From contig OZ251225.1 of the NCBI GenBank assembly GCA_965240325.2, positions 3,782,001 to 3,846,000 of the forward strand: a stretch of 64,000 bases of DNA, written 5' to 3'. Within the stretch, counting starts at the first letter, position 1. Every line of letters begins with the position of its first letter. The position numbers and the translations under genes are program-made. Below the pieces are notes generated by a model. That model made no database searches. It was not told where the DNA came from and saw only the letters and a list, made by a program, of their open reading frames with translations. This document shows, one piece after another, positions 37,274 to 47,130 of the stretch. Origin of the DNA: Rebecca billardiae RCC1528. Lineage: Eukaryota > Haptophyta.

Positions 37274-39058
37274 ATGCGGACGTCACCCGTCCGCGCCGCG
37301 CTCGTCGCGCTGTGCGTAGCTCCAGCTTCGAGCCTGCAATCGATGCAGCTGCGCGGGGTCGTCAATGGCCTGAGTAGCGCTGCGCTCTCGTTGTCATTGC
37401 TGCTGGGTCAGCCGCAGCCGCTCGCCACGCCGCCTGCACAGCCGCCGCTGATCGCAGCCGCTGTGGACGCGCTCGGGCAAGCGCGCGCTGCTGCCACAGC
37501 TCCGGTGGGCGCGGCCCTGGACGGAGGTGCTAGCGGCACGCTCGTACGCGCGCTCCCCTTTGAGCTGGACCCGTGGCCGCCCGCCGCGCCGCAGGAGGAG
37601 CCGCAGCTCGTGGCGATCGCCGCCGAGGCGCTCGAGCAGATGCGCGCCGCCAGCACGGCTGCGGCGGGCGCGGCCGTTGACGGAGGCGCCAGCGCCACGG
37701 CTGCATCATCGACGTCCTCCGTCGCGCCGAGCGCGCCCTCATCCGCGAGATCCGCGCCGTCCGCCTCCCCGTCGCCCGCCTCGCCACCCGCCGCTGCCGG
37801 GCCGAGCACAAGCCCCACCGCTTCCAAGAAGCCGGTCGAGGCGATCCGCGCGCGCCGCTCCCTGTACGGCGGGCTGGTCGAGGTGGTAGTCGACCCCGAG
37901 GACGGCTCGGAGTACGCCAAGGTGTCGGAGGAGGTCCTCGAGCGCTCGCCCCCGGCCGTGCGCGAGCGCCTCCTGCAGATGCGCCAGCGCGTGCGCGCGA
38001 TCTCCGACGTGGAGCTGTTCGCGGCGGGCACGCTCGCGGGCGGCATCGCCGAGGTGGCCAAGGTCGTGCTGCTGCACCCGCTCGACACGCTCAAGACGCG
38101 GATGCTGTGGGAGAGCGGCCGGCGGCGCGCGCGGCTCGAGCCGGAGAGCATGGAGGCCGAGCTCGACACCATGCGCCAGCTCGTGAGCACGCACCCGTGG
38201 GACGGGCTGGGCGCGGCCATGCTGACCGCGGTGCCGCAGGGCGCCGCCTTCTACGGCGTGTTCGAGGTGGTGCGCGCAAAACTAGGGCACTCGGTGGCGG
38301 ACGTGCACGCGCCACAGGCGTCGCTGCCGATCACGCTGCTCGCCGTCGCCGCCGCGCAGACCGCGTACTGGGCGGTGCGCTCCGAGTCCGAGTCGCTCAA
38401 GCTGCTGCGGCAGGCGCGCGACGTGATCGCGATCGAGGAGCGCTCATCGCCCGCGTGGCTGCGCCGGCTGCAGCGGCTCGCGGGCGTGCGTCGCCGCACG
38501 CCGTCCGAGCGGGCGGCCGAGGCGCTCCGGCTGCGCACGCTCCCGATCGCGCTGATCTCGGACGTGCCCGTCGTGGTCGCGCGCGTGTGCCTGTACCGCG
38601 TGTGGCGCGAGGCGCAGCCCGAGCTCGCCAGCACGGGCGGGCTCTCCCTCGCGCCAGACATCCTCGCCAGCGTCGCGTTTGCCAGCCTGATCGCGCTCGT
38701 CGCGGCGCCGCTCGAGGCGGCGCGCACGCGCACGATGCAGCGGCTGCTGGAGGAGGCGTGCCTCCCGGCGGCGGACGAGGCCGGGGCGGCGCCCGACGAC
38801 CCGCTGCCGGAGGGCGTGTCGGAGCAGCTGTGCTCCACGCGCTCCGCCCTCGACACGTTCGGTGACGTGCTCAAAGAGAGCTTCGTGCAGCAGCGCGGGG
38901 CCGGGCTCTTCCGCGACGCGCTCTCCAGCGCGTTCTGGATCGGCATCGGCTGGGGGCTGACCGTGCCCGTGCGGCTGGTCGAGTACGGCCTCATCCGCGA
39001 CGAGATCATCCTCGAGCTCTTCGACAACGCGCCGTTTGGCAGCTCGCACCTGCGCTGA
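37274..39058 (+). CDS. Mitochondrial-carrier-family protein with N-terminal leader
   Basis: 594 aa, no intron. The C-terminal 350 residues belong to the mitochondrial carrier family: FAAGTLAGGIAEVAKVVLLH then PLDTLKTRM gives the first P-x-D/E-x-x-K/R signature (about residue 260), and LIALVAAPLEAARTRTMQRL gives a second, weaker one (about 480). A last helix pair is at SSAFWIGIGWGLTVPVRLVE. The N-terminal 240 aa are atypical: a hydrophobic leader (MRTSPVRAALVALCVAPASS) then an Ala/Pro/Ser-rich linker. The leader suggests entry into the secretory route, hence possibly a plastid-envelope carrier in a complex-plastid alga rather than a mitochondrial one. The linker contains an internal duplication: QPPLIAAAVDALGQARAAAT and EPQLVAIAAEALEQMRAAST, about 52 residues apart, each followed by a DGGAS motif. 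Substrate unknown. Confidence 0.82.
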   Translation: MRTSPVRAALVALCVAPASSLQSMQLRGVVNGLSSAALSLSLLLGQPQPLATPPAQPPLIAAAVDALGQARAAATAPVGAALDGGASGTLVRALPFELDPWPPAAPQEEPQLVAIAAEALEQMRAASTAAAGAAVDGGASATAASSTSSVAPSAPSSARSAPSASPSPASPPAAAGPSTSPTASKKPVEAIRARRSLYGGLVEVVVDPEDGSEYAKVSEEVLERSPPAVRERLLQMRQRVRAISDVELFAAGTLAGGIAEVAKVVLLHPLDTLKTRMLWESGRRRARLEPESMEAELDTMRQLVSTHPWDGLGAAMLTAVPQGAAFYGVFEVVRAKLGHSVADVHAPQASLPITLLAVAAAQTAYWAVRSESESLKLLRQARDVIAIEERSSPAWLRRLQRLAGVRRRTPSERAAEALRLRTLPIALISDVPVVVARVCLYRVWREAQPELASTGGLSLAPDILASVAFASLIALVAAPLEAARTRTMQRLLEEACLPAADEAGAAPDDPLPEGVSEQLCSTRSALDTFGDVLKESFVQQRGAGLFRDALSSAFWIGIGWGLTVPVRLVEYGLIRDEIILELFDNAPFGSSHLR

Positions 39059-39785
39059 CGGCCGCGAGCGCACTCGCGGCGGAGCGTCACGCCGCGCGCG
39101 CGCGGCCGGAGCTCATGACGCGCACAGCATGCTGCTGGCGAGACGCGGCATGAGGGCGGACGGCAACGCACATCGTCGCCACCACCACCATCATCTCAGC
39201 GCAACGGCGGCTTCTTCGTCGATCATCATCTGCATCATCATCATCACCATCAGTCGTCGCAGCAGAATCGCGCGCGTTATTCGTCATGCATATATAATAT
39301 ATATATCTAATATCGTCACGACTTTGGTATATATATATATACGACTGAGACTATATACATCATATATATATAACGACGATTGCGGATGATGATGCATAGC
39401 GAATAAGTAGTCGCGCGCGTATTATATTGGGCGGCGGCGCATTCGTCGTCATCGTGCTGATTCGGCGCGCAGCCGGCGCGGTCTGCTGCCAGGCAGAGTT
39501 GAGCAGAGTGCCGCGAAGTGCTCGGCGTCATCATGCAGATCATCATCTGCCTCTTATGCTGCTACTATACTATATCGTCATTGCGCCTGATGTACTAATT
39601 AACGAGCTCGTCACTCGTCATCCGATCTGACCAGTCGTACTACGGCTACGATCGACATACGTACGCCGTATTGCATGCTGACGGATGGCGCCGTGCCATA
39701 TATGCCGTTCGCGTCATCGGCGGACTTACAGACTCAGAGCGCGGCCGGTGGCAGAGCCGCAGAGACGACACGTTGACTCTGGCTT
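39059..39785. other. AT-rich intergenic with ATAT and CATCAT microsatellites
   Basis: 727 bases between two converging genes. It contains (CATCAT/ATC)n around 39190-39250 and TATATA runs around 39290-39375 and is the most AT-rich stretch of the window along with the gap at 58.6-60.2 kb. No ORF or RNA gene is supported. Confidence 0.6.
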
Positions 39786-42700
39786 TCAGTATCTCGGCGC
39801 GGGCGTGATCTCCGCTGGCGTGGACGTGGACGGGCTCGGCTCGCCCGAGTGCGGCCACGGCGCGGCAGCTGCGCCGGCATCCGACCCGACCGGCGAGGCC
39901 GGGCCGGGCACCGCGCCGCTTGCCAGCTGGTACTCTGCGCGCACAGGCGCGTCGACGGGCGCGAGCGTCTCCGCGCGGCCGGATGGCGGCGCGCTGTCAT
40001 CCGCCGCGCTCGCGCCGTCCGCCACGCCGTCAGCGTCGAGCGCTGGCGCGGGCGCTGGGCGCGGGGCGCGGGCCCGAGGCCGGCGCTCGTCTGCGTCACC
40101 ACTGCGCACGTCGCCCACGCTGGGCGAGTCGCCCGCGCCCGCGGCTGCGCACGCCGCGCCCACGCCGACGGCTTGCGCGTCCGCGCGCTCGGCGGCGGGC
40201 ACAGCGTCCGCTGCGGGCAGCTCGGCGGGTGCGCCGGAGGCGGGGGGCGCCTTGCGCGGCGAGCGGCGCTTGGGCGAGCGGCGCGCGGTGCCGTCGGCGC
40301 GCGCGCCCTTCTTCGGCCGGCGCCGCGCGTGGCCGTTGGACTGCGCGCGCCCGCCCGCGCCCTCGGCGCGCGGCTGGCGCGCGCCCTCTGCGCCCGGCGT
40401 CCGCGGGTTTGGCGCGACGCGCATGGGCGTCGTCTGCGCGACCGAGGGCGCGCCGCGGTTGCCCCAGCGGCCGCCCTCGGCGGAGGAGCGCAGCGGCGGC
40501 GCGTTCGCCGAGCGGTGGCCGCGCACCCTGCCCCGCGCCTCCGCGCCGCGCGCCCGCTGCTGCTCCTCCAGCCCGGGGGGCGGCAGCGCGTTGGCGATCG
40601 AGCCCTGCTGCCACTCGAACGCGTTGGCGCGCCCCCACGACACGTACACGATGGCGCCCACCAGCACCATCCACAGCACGAGCGTGATGAAGCGCAGCGA
40701 GACGAGGCCGAGGACGCGCGAGTCGAGCATCTCGTCGCGGTGCCCGTAGATCCCGAGCACCACCGTCACGATCCCCGCGAGGTTGACCAGCGACAGCTCG
40801 ACGTACGTGAGCGCAAAGATGGCGCGGAACACTACCAGCACCTTGCACGCAAACGGCTCGGCCATCGGCTGGTACCGGAACGTGAACGAGATGAGGATGA
40901 AGGCGGTGGCGAGCCACAGCACGATCGAGATGATGCGCAGGTGGTTGATCGGCTTGTCGTCGTCCACCGAGATCACCAGGTCCGCCATCCAGTTCACCAG
41001 GATCGACAGCCGGCCGGTGAGCCCAAACTTCCAGCCGTGCGTCGGGTGGCGCGTCCAGTGGCCAGCGCGCTTCACGACCGTCGAGCCCCAGTACGTCATC
41101 AGCTGGCGCAGCTTCTTGGAGGAGGTGGGCAGCGCGTCCTCCACCTCGGAGAGGTAGGTGACGTCGTTGTACGACGCGGACATCCGGCTGGCGACGACGA
41201 TGTACATCGGGAACACCACCGCGCTCGTGAAGAGGAAGATGCGGTGCTGCCCCTCGAAGCACACGATCTGCGGGTTCATCTCCCACCGGCCGCCCGCGCA
41301 CGAGATCACGCGCAGCAGGTAGCGCGAGATCATGAAGAAGCCCGCGCCGCCGAGGATGATGATGAAGTAGACAAGGAAGCGCTCGACGTAGTACAGCGCC
41401 TGCCCGCCCTTCGTCTTGTACTCCACCTTCGTCGCGCCCTTGTTCCGGAAGTCGGTGACGAACGAGGTGGGCACGGTGCGCAGCGCGTACACGCACCGCT
41501 CGTGCGCGCGGCTCACAAATAGCGCGATGGAGAGGACGGCGAAGAAGACCATCACCCAGTACACGACGTTGTACAGCAGGAACGAGTCGACGCTGCCGCC
41601 GATCAGGTTGTCGATCCCGAACATGAACGCGTCCGCCGCCACGCGCAGCTCGCGCAGCCCGGACGCGTCCCACGTCTGGTGCGACAGCGCGTAGAAGACG
41701 GCGGAGAAGGTCACCATCGGGCCGTCGAGCGTCGCGGTGAGCACGCTCGAGATCGGGATGTGCGTGAACTTGACGGCGGAGGAGCGCGGCATCGTCTTGG
41801 CGAGCACCTCGCTCTGCGGCGCCGGGCGCGGCGACGAGCCGCTCCCCTCTGCCGGCAGCCGCTGCAGCGCGCCGGCCGACCTCGCGCCGCGCGCGGACGC
41901 GCCGAGGAAAGAGCCGCTCTGGTGCGGCCGCGCGCCGCTGCCGTGCGCGCTCAGCTCGAGCGCGGGCAGCCCGAGCGGCTCGGGCTCGACGCCGCGCTCG
42001 ATCACGAGCGAGGTCTCCCACATCATCACCTGCGCGCGCGCGCGCGGCGCGGGGGGCGGGCGCGCGGCCGAGTTGGCGGGCGGTGAGCCACGCGCGTCGC
42101 GGCGATGAGCGTCGCGCGCGCGGCCACAGCGCGGCCGGCGCGTGCGCTCGATCGAGCGGCCGGAAGCGCACCAGCGTGTCATAGTGGCCGGAGAAGATGC
42201 GCGCGCGGTACTCGTACCCCTCCGCGCTGCGGTTGACGAGCAAGTCGTCCTGCGGCGGCCGGGCGCGGCGCGGCGCGGCGCGCGTGAGCGTGCGCGCAAC
42301 GCGCGGCACAGCCGCGCCCGCCCACGAGCGCGCGCGCGCGCGCTCGGTCGGTCGAGCGCGGTGCGGCGCGCGCGCGGTGCGCCGTGCGGCTGCGCCGCAC
42401 CTTTGAGAGCGTGATGAAGGTGACGGCGGTGCGGCACTCGATCTTGACGAGCACGCACGCGCGCGCGATCGACCACTGCATGATGAAGCCGTCGTTGCTC
42501 CCGGAGAAGACGAAGGTGGGCCGCTCGCCGCGCGGCAGCGTGACACACGACAGCTTGTTGGTGTGCCCCAGGTACACCTGCTCCTGCGCGCCCGAGTGCG
42601 CGTTCCACCGCCGCAGCGTGCGGTCGTTGCCCGCCGAGAAGAGCTCGGCGCCGGACTCGGAGAGCGCGATCGCGCGGATCCACTCGTTGCGCAGCTCGTC

Positions 42701-43334
42701 CTGCACCTTGAGCTCGGGCAGCCGCTCCGGCCGGATCACCAGGTCCGGCTGGATCACGGCCGCGTCGCGCGAGACGGAGGTTGAGGTCGGGAAGACACGC
42801 CACTTGCAGACGGTGCCGTCGTTGGAGCACGAGAAGAACCAGCGGCCGTCCGACGAGGCGACCATCGAGCGCACCCACTTGGAGTGGCCGCGGTAGCGCG
42901 CGACGATGATGGAGAACTTGAGGTTCCACTGGAAGATCTCGTTCCCGTCCACGTCGGGCTCGGTCTGCTCGAGCCCGCCCGCGGAGAGCAGCCCCTGGTC
43001 GCGGTCGACGAGCAGCAGCGCGGACACCTGCGCGGGGTGCTGGTGGTGCTCGTCGCGCAGCAGCAGCATCGGCGCGTCCTTGTCGTCGCCCACGTTCCAC
43101 ACCTGCACCGCGCCCGTGTCCAGCCCGTAGTAGAACGTCTTCGTGTCCGCGAGCGGGTGCGACGGCGACTTGGCCATGCTCGCGATCGGCGTGCGCCCGA
43201 CGGGCTTGGGCTTGCTCGGCTTGGCCGGGCGGCGCCACAGCGACGAGCCCAGTCCCGCGGCGGCGGGCGCGGTCGCGGCCGAGCCGGCGCGCTGCTGCGC
43301 CGCGCCGCCGCCCGCCGCGCCGCCGCCGCCCGCC

Positions 43335-43369
<35 letters not shown>

Positions 43370-45286
43370 CGCCGCCGCGCCGCCGCCGCTCGGCGCGGCG
43401 CAGCAGCGCGCCTTGGGCTCGGGCGAGCCGGCCGGCACGGGCGCGGCGCCGCCGCTCGGCACGCGCATCGGCTCCGACTCGACGACGCGGAGGCAGCCGC
43501 CGGTCCAGACGTACCACAGGCGGACGGTGCCGTCGAAGGAGCCCGAGGCGATGCACTCGCGCCGGTCGAGGATGCACGGCACGCCGCACATCACCCACCC
43601 GTCGTGCCCCTGCCGGATGAGCTTGTCGACCGACACGCCCGCGGACGCGGCCTGTCGCGACTGCTGCAGCCGCGCGCGCGCCGACCACTTCCCGAGCGCG
43701 ATCACAAACTGGTACGTGTGGTTGAGGTGCTCGATCACCTTGGTGGCGGGCGCGAGGTGGCGCGGCTGCAGGAAGAAGTGGTGCAGCGCGCCGTTCAGCT
43801 CGAGCCGCGCGCTCTCGAACGGGAACAGGTCCTGCACGCCGTCCTTGGCGTCGTGCAGCGCCAGCAGCAGCGTGAGCACGTCGTACGACTTGACGGTGCC
43901 GTCGAGCCGGCGGCCGATGGGGAAGTTCTCGCCGAGCGCGTCGCCGTGCAGCTGCTCGAACTCGGCGGGCGACGAGCCGCAGAACGTGAGGAAGAACCAG
44001 CGCTTGTCCCGGTTCGGCACCTCCCCGCGGCAGATCCGCTCCCACAGCCCGACCAGCCCGAGCTCGGACGCGTTCTTCAGGTAGCGCATCACCGGGTCTT
44101 GCGGGTGCTTGGCGGCGAGCCCGCGCACGAGGCGCATGGGCACGTTGGGCACGGCGACGCGCGAGACGACGCGCAGCGGCACGCGGTGCCGCACGCACCA
44201 CGAGTACACCTGCGCCGCGGCGGGCTCGTCGAACATGTTGTTCGCCGCCTGGTCGGGCCGCAGCCACGTCGGGTGCTCGTGCACCACCACGCCGCCGTCG
44301 CTCTCGAGCTCGACGCCGCCCATCACGCAGACGCTCTCGATCTTGGCGACGGCGAGGGCGGAGCGCGCGCCGACGAGCTGCGCCAGGTCCGACAGCGCCG
44401 AGATCACCACGAACGTCAGCGACTTGTTCAGCACGAGCTCGAGCGTCTCCGCCAGCAGCCGCTGGCCGTCGTGCAGCCGGCCCTCGTCCACCTTCGGGTA
44501 CCCCGGGAACGCGTACTCGTGCGCGAGCGGCTTGTGCTGCTTCGAGGTCTGGTGGCCGATGCCGACGGGCACGTCGTCCAGGTTGAAGTAGTCCAGGATC
44601 GCGCGCGCGAGCGCCGCGCGGTTCCTCGCCTCCTTGAGCCCCGAGGTCGGGTGGACGCCGCCGCCGTTGCACACGACCGCCGCGAGCACGATCCGCTCCT
44701 GCAGGTGGAGGCTGGCGGCCATGAGCAGCGCGATCACGTCGTCCGGGTCGGGGCCCGGGTCGGTGACGAGCACGATCGTCCGCGCGCGCAGGTGCTGGAA
44801 CGCCGGCGTCGCCGCCGCGATCCGCGCCTGGCCGCGCGTCATGCCGATGCTGATCTCACGGCGCAGCCGCTTGAAGCACATGCGCGAGCCCTTCACGGGG
44901 CGCTTGGAGAGCTCGCGCCGGTTGTGCTGCACGTTCTGCAGGTCGGCCTGCTGCGACGCCGTCGGCCCGCGCCCCGCCGCGCGCGACCGATCCGACGGGT
45001 CGGCCGCCGCGCCGCCGCGCCCGCCGCGCGGCGCGTTCTGCCAGCCGCCGAGCGGCGCGTGCTGGTGCGGCCGCCGGCCGCGCGAGGAGGACGAGGACGC
45101 GGCGGCGGCGTTGGGGGCGACGCCGGTGAAGCCTCGGCCCGGCCCACGACCGCTGCCCCGCCCGCCGCCCGCCCAGCCACCCCTTCCCCCTTGGCTGTTC
45201 ATCCCGGGGGCGGGCACCGACTCCACGCCCGCCTTGCTGGTGGGCTTGGCCTGCAGCTGCGCCGCCGCGAGGATGCGCTTGCTCAT
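39786..45286 (-). CDS. Nucleoside hydrolase + WD40 + polytopic membrane fusion protein
   Basis: Exons 45286..42401, 42249..42172 and 42029..39786 give 1735 aa; both introns are phase 0. Residues 1-165 are Gly/Arg-rich and basic. Residues about 170-560 resemble inosine/uridine nucleoside hydrolases: IVLVTDPGPDPDDVIALLM (D176, D180, D182, D183, the calcium-binding Asp cluster), VVISALSDLAQLVG, IESVCVMGGVELES, and ANNMFDEPAAAQVYSWC. Residues about 590-1000 form WD40 repeats, for example CIASGSFDGTVRLWYV, RWFFSCSNDGTVCKWRV, LFSAGNDRTLRRWNAHSG, FVFSGSNDGFIMQWS; splicing of intron 2 rebuilds IFSGHYDTL/VMMWETS. Residues about 1080-1480 have at least six membrane segments (VVYWVMVFFAVLSIALFV, FLVYFIIILGGAGFFMIS, IFLFTSAVVFPMYIVVAS, IISIVLWLATAFILISF, and two more). 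The C-tail is Ala/Pro-rich with basic clusters. A poly-Gly tract (GCC run, 43320-43390) interrupts the propeller. The membrane family is not recognised. The start ATG is divergent from the DnaJ-TPR gene. Confidence 0.82.
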
Positions 45287-45370
45287 AGGCCGAAAAGGGG
45301 CTCGCGCTCGTACTTACTTTAATATTCGATCGAGCAGCGGTCGTAATGGCTATGATAAAAGGCGTTACTT

Positions 45371-45506
45371 TTTTTAAATTCCCCTTTATAACGGGCTCCG
45401 GGTGATCAGACTGGCGGCCGAAGCCTCCAGCCCTACCCTGGCCAGCCCCCAACCAACCACCACCCTCACCCAACCTCAAACCACTGACCGATACACCGAG
45501 TGCCTT
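45371..45506 (+). repeat. 136-bp exact dispersed repeat, copy 2
   Basis: Second copy of the element at 25071-25206, same orientation. It occupies much of the 350-bp gap between the divergent starts of the membrane-fusion gene (45286) and the DnaJ-TPR gene (45637), so it may contribute promoter sequence; a TTTATAA lies near its start. Confidence 0.95.
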
Positions 45507-45636
45507 TCAATGAAACCAGCGCTGCTGATGAAACGACGCGCGCGCCGCGCGCGGCCGAAATCCTGCTCCGCCGTCCCGCGGGCGGCCCGGCGCAAAAATC
45601 CGGAGCAGGACCAGCGCCGAGAGGAGACCTAAAAGA

Positions 45637-46770
45637 ATGGCGGCGTTCGCGCGCGCGCTCGCGGTTCTGGGCTTGCCCGATGATGGCTCCGTGACGGAGG
45701 CGGCGGCGAAGAGCGCCTTCAAGCGCCTTGCGCTGCGCCACCACCCCGACAAGAACCACGGCTCCGCCGAGGCGCACGACGCGTTCAAGCGCGTCAGCGA
45801 GGCGTACCGCACCGTGTGCCTCGCGCTGCGCGAGCGCGAGGGCGCGGACGAGCTGCTCGCCGACCCGCTCGCCGAGCTCTTCGGGGAGGGCTGGGCGCGC
45901 AAGTTCGCAGAGGGCTCTGTCGACCCATCCGCCGTGCTCGACGACGCGCGCGCCCGCGCGGCAGCCGAGCTGGGCCTCCCGGCGGACGAGGGCAGCGCCG
46001 GCCCCGACCTCCTGCTGGCGGAGGGCGGCGCCAACCCGTTCGCCGAATTCTTCGACGCTCTGCCGCCGGAGGAGCGCGGGCCGATGATGGCGCTGTTCGA
46101 GCAGACGTTCCCCGCGTTCCTCGCCGCCGAGCTCGAGGAGCAGCAGCTCAGCGCCGAGAACGCGTCCTTCGCGGCGGAGGCGTTGGGGGCGGGCGGCGCG
46201 CCGCCCCCGCCGGCCGAGCGCGCGCCCGAGGAGGCGCGAGCGCGCGCGCAGGCGAGGAACGACCAGGCGGTGGAGGCGTTCGCGAGCGGCCGTCTGGATG
46301 CGGCGATCGAGCACCTGGGCGCGGCCATCGCCATCGACGCGCGCAACCCGTCCTTCTACGGCAACCGCTCCCTCGCGCACGAGCGGCGCGGCGACCTCGA
46401 CGCCGCGCTCGCGGACGCGCAGAGCTGCGTCGCACTCGACCCGTCGTACGCGCTCGGCCACGCGCGGCTCGGCGCGGCACTCGGCGCGCTCGGGCAGTTC
46501 GCGCGCGCGCAGGCGGCGTATGAGCGCGGGCTGCTCGTCGACCCCGAGTGCGAGCCTTGCGTCGACGGCGCCCGCGAGGCCGCGCGGCGCGCAGCCGAGC
46601 ACAAGCTGCGCATCATCCGCGCGGGGCAGCAGCGCGTGCCCTCGCTCGGACCTTCGCGCGCCGGGCCCGGCGGCGCCGACGAGCACCGCGACGCGGAAGA
46701 GGCGCTTCCGCGCCTGCTCGCAGCGCAAGCGACGCTGTCGCCGTCAGTCGCCACCGACGGCCGCGGCTGA
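45637..46770 (+). CDS. DnaJ-TPR co-chaperone
   Basis: 377 aa, no intron. Residues 1-70 are a J domain with the HPD motif in LALRHHPDKNHG (H36-P37-D38), required to stimulate Hsp70 ATPase. A middle acidic helical region follows (PNPFAEFF-like: GANPFAEFFDALPPEERGPM). Residues about 205-310 contain three TPR-like helix pairs: RNDQAVEAFASGRLDAAIEH, NPSFYGNRSLAHERRGDLDA and YALGHARLGAALGALGQFAR, each with the expected small residues. Unlike DNAJC7 or DNAJC3, the J domain is N-terminal to the TPRs. The protein has no leader and is likely cytosolic. ATG 45637 follows AAAAGA; an upstream in-frame start is not seen. Confidence 0.9.
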   Translation: MAAFARALAVLGLPDDGSVTEAAAKSAFKRLALRHHPDKNHGSAEAHDAFKRVSEAYRTVCLALREREGADELLADPLAELFGEGWARKFAEGSVDPSAVLDDARARAAAELGLPADEGSAGPDLLLAEGGANPFAEFFDALPPEERGPMMALFEQTFPAFLAAELEEQQLSAENASFAAEALGAGGAPPPPAERAPEEARARAQARNDQAVEAFASGRLDAAIEHLGAAIAIDARNPSFYGNRSLAHERRGDLDAALADAQSCVALDPSYALGHARLGAALGALGQFARAQAAYERGLLVDPECEPCVDGAREAARRAAEHKLRIIRAGQQRVPSLGPSRAGPGGADEHRDAEEALPRLLAAQATLSPSVATDGRG

Positions 46771-47130
46771 TGTTCCCGGACTTCTTCGTGAGTTGTCTTC
46801 TGTGAGTTGTCTGACTCCGCCTCGGAGGACAGATCGGGCCGAGGGGCCTGCAGGGCCAGCGAGCCGCGCCGACGGCCGAAGCACTCTGCCACTCAAGCAG
46901 CCACGCGCCGCTCACTACTATTGTCAGTACGTTGACTCACTCCGGCACGACCATGCGCGTAACTAGTATGTGGCAGTAAGTTGTCATCCGAGGTATCTGC
47001 CGCCTCGCAGCCTGGGCGCGTCCAGCAGTGGCCGAACGGCGCGGCGACCGTTATTATTATTTCCGATACGCGGGTCCCCCGGGCCCGGGAGCCCCGGGGC
47101 CGCCGGCCATCCGCGTATATATCGGCGGGC
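46771..47130. other. Intergenic, convergent 3' regions
   Basis: 360 bases between the DnaJ-TPR stop and the NRPS-like stop. A GC-rich inverted arrangement around 47068-47105 (CGGGTCCCCCGGGCCCGGGA) could fold, perhaps in the shared 3' region. No gene seen. Confidence 0.45.
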
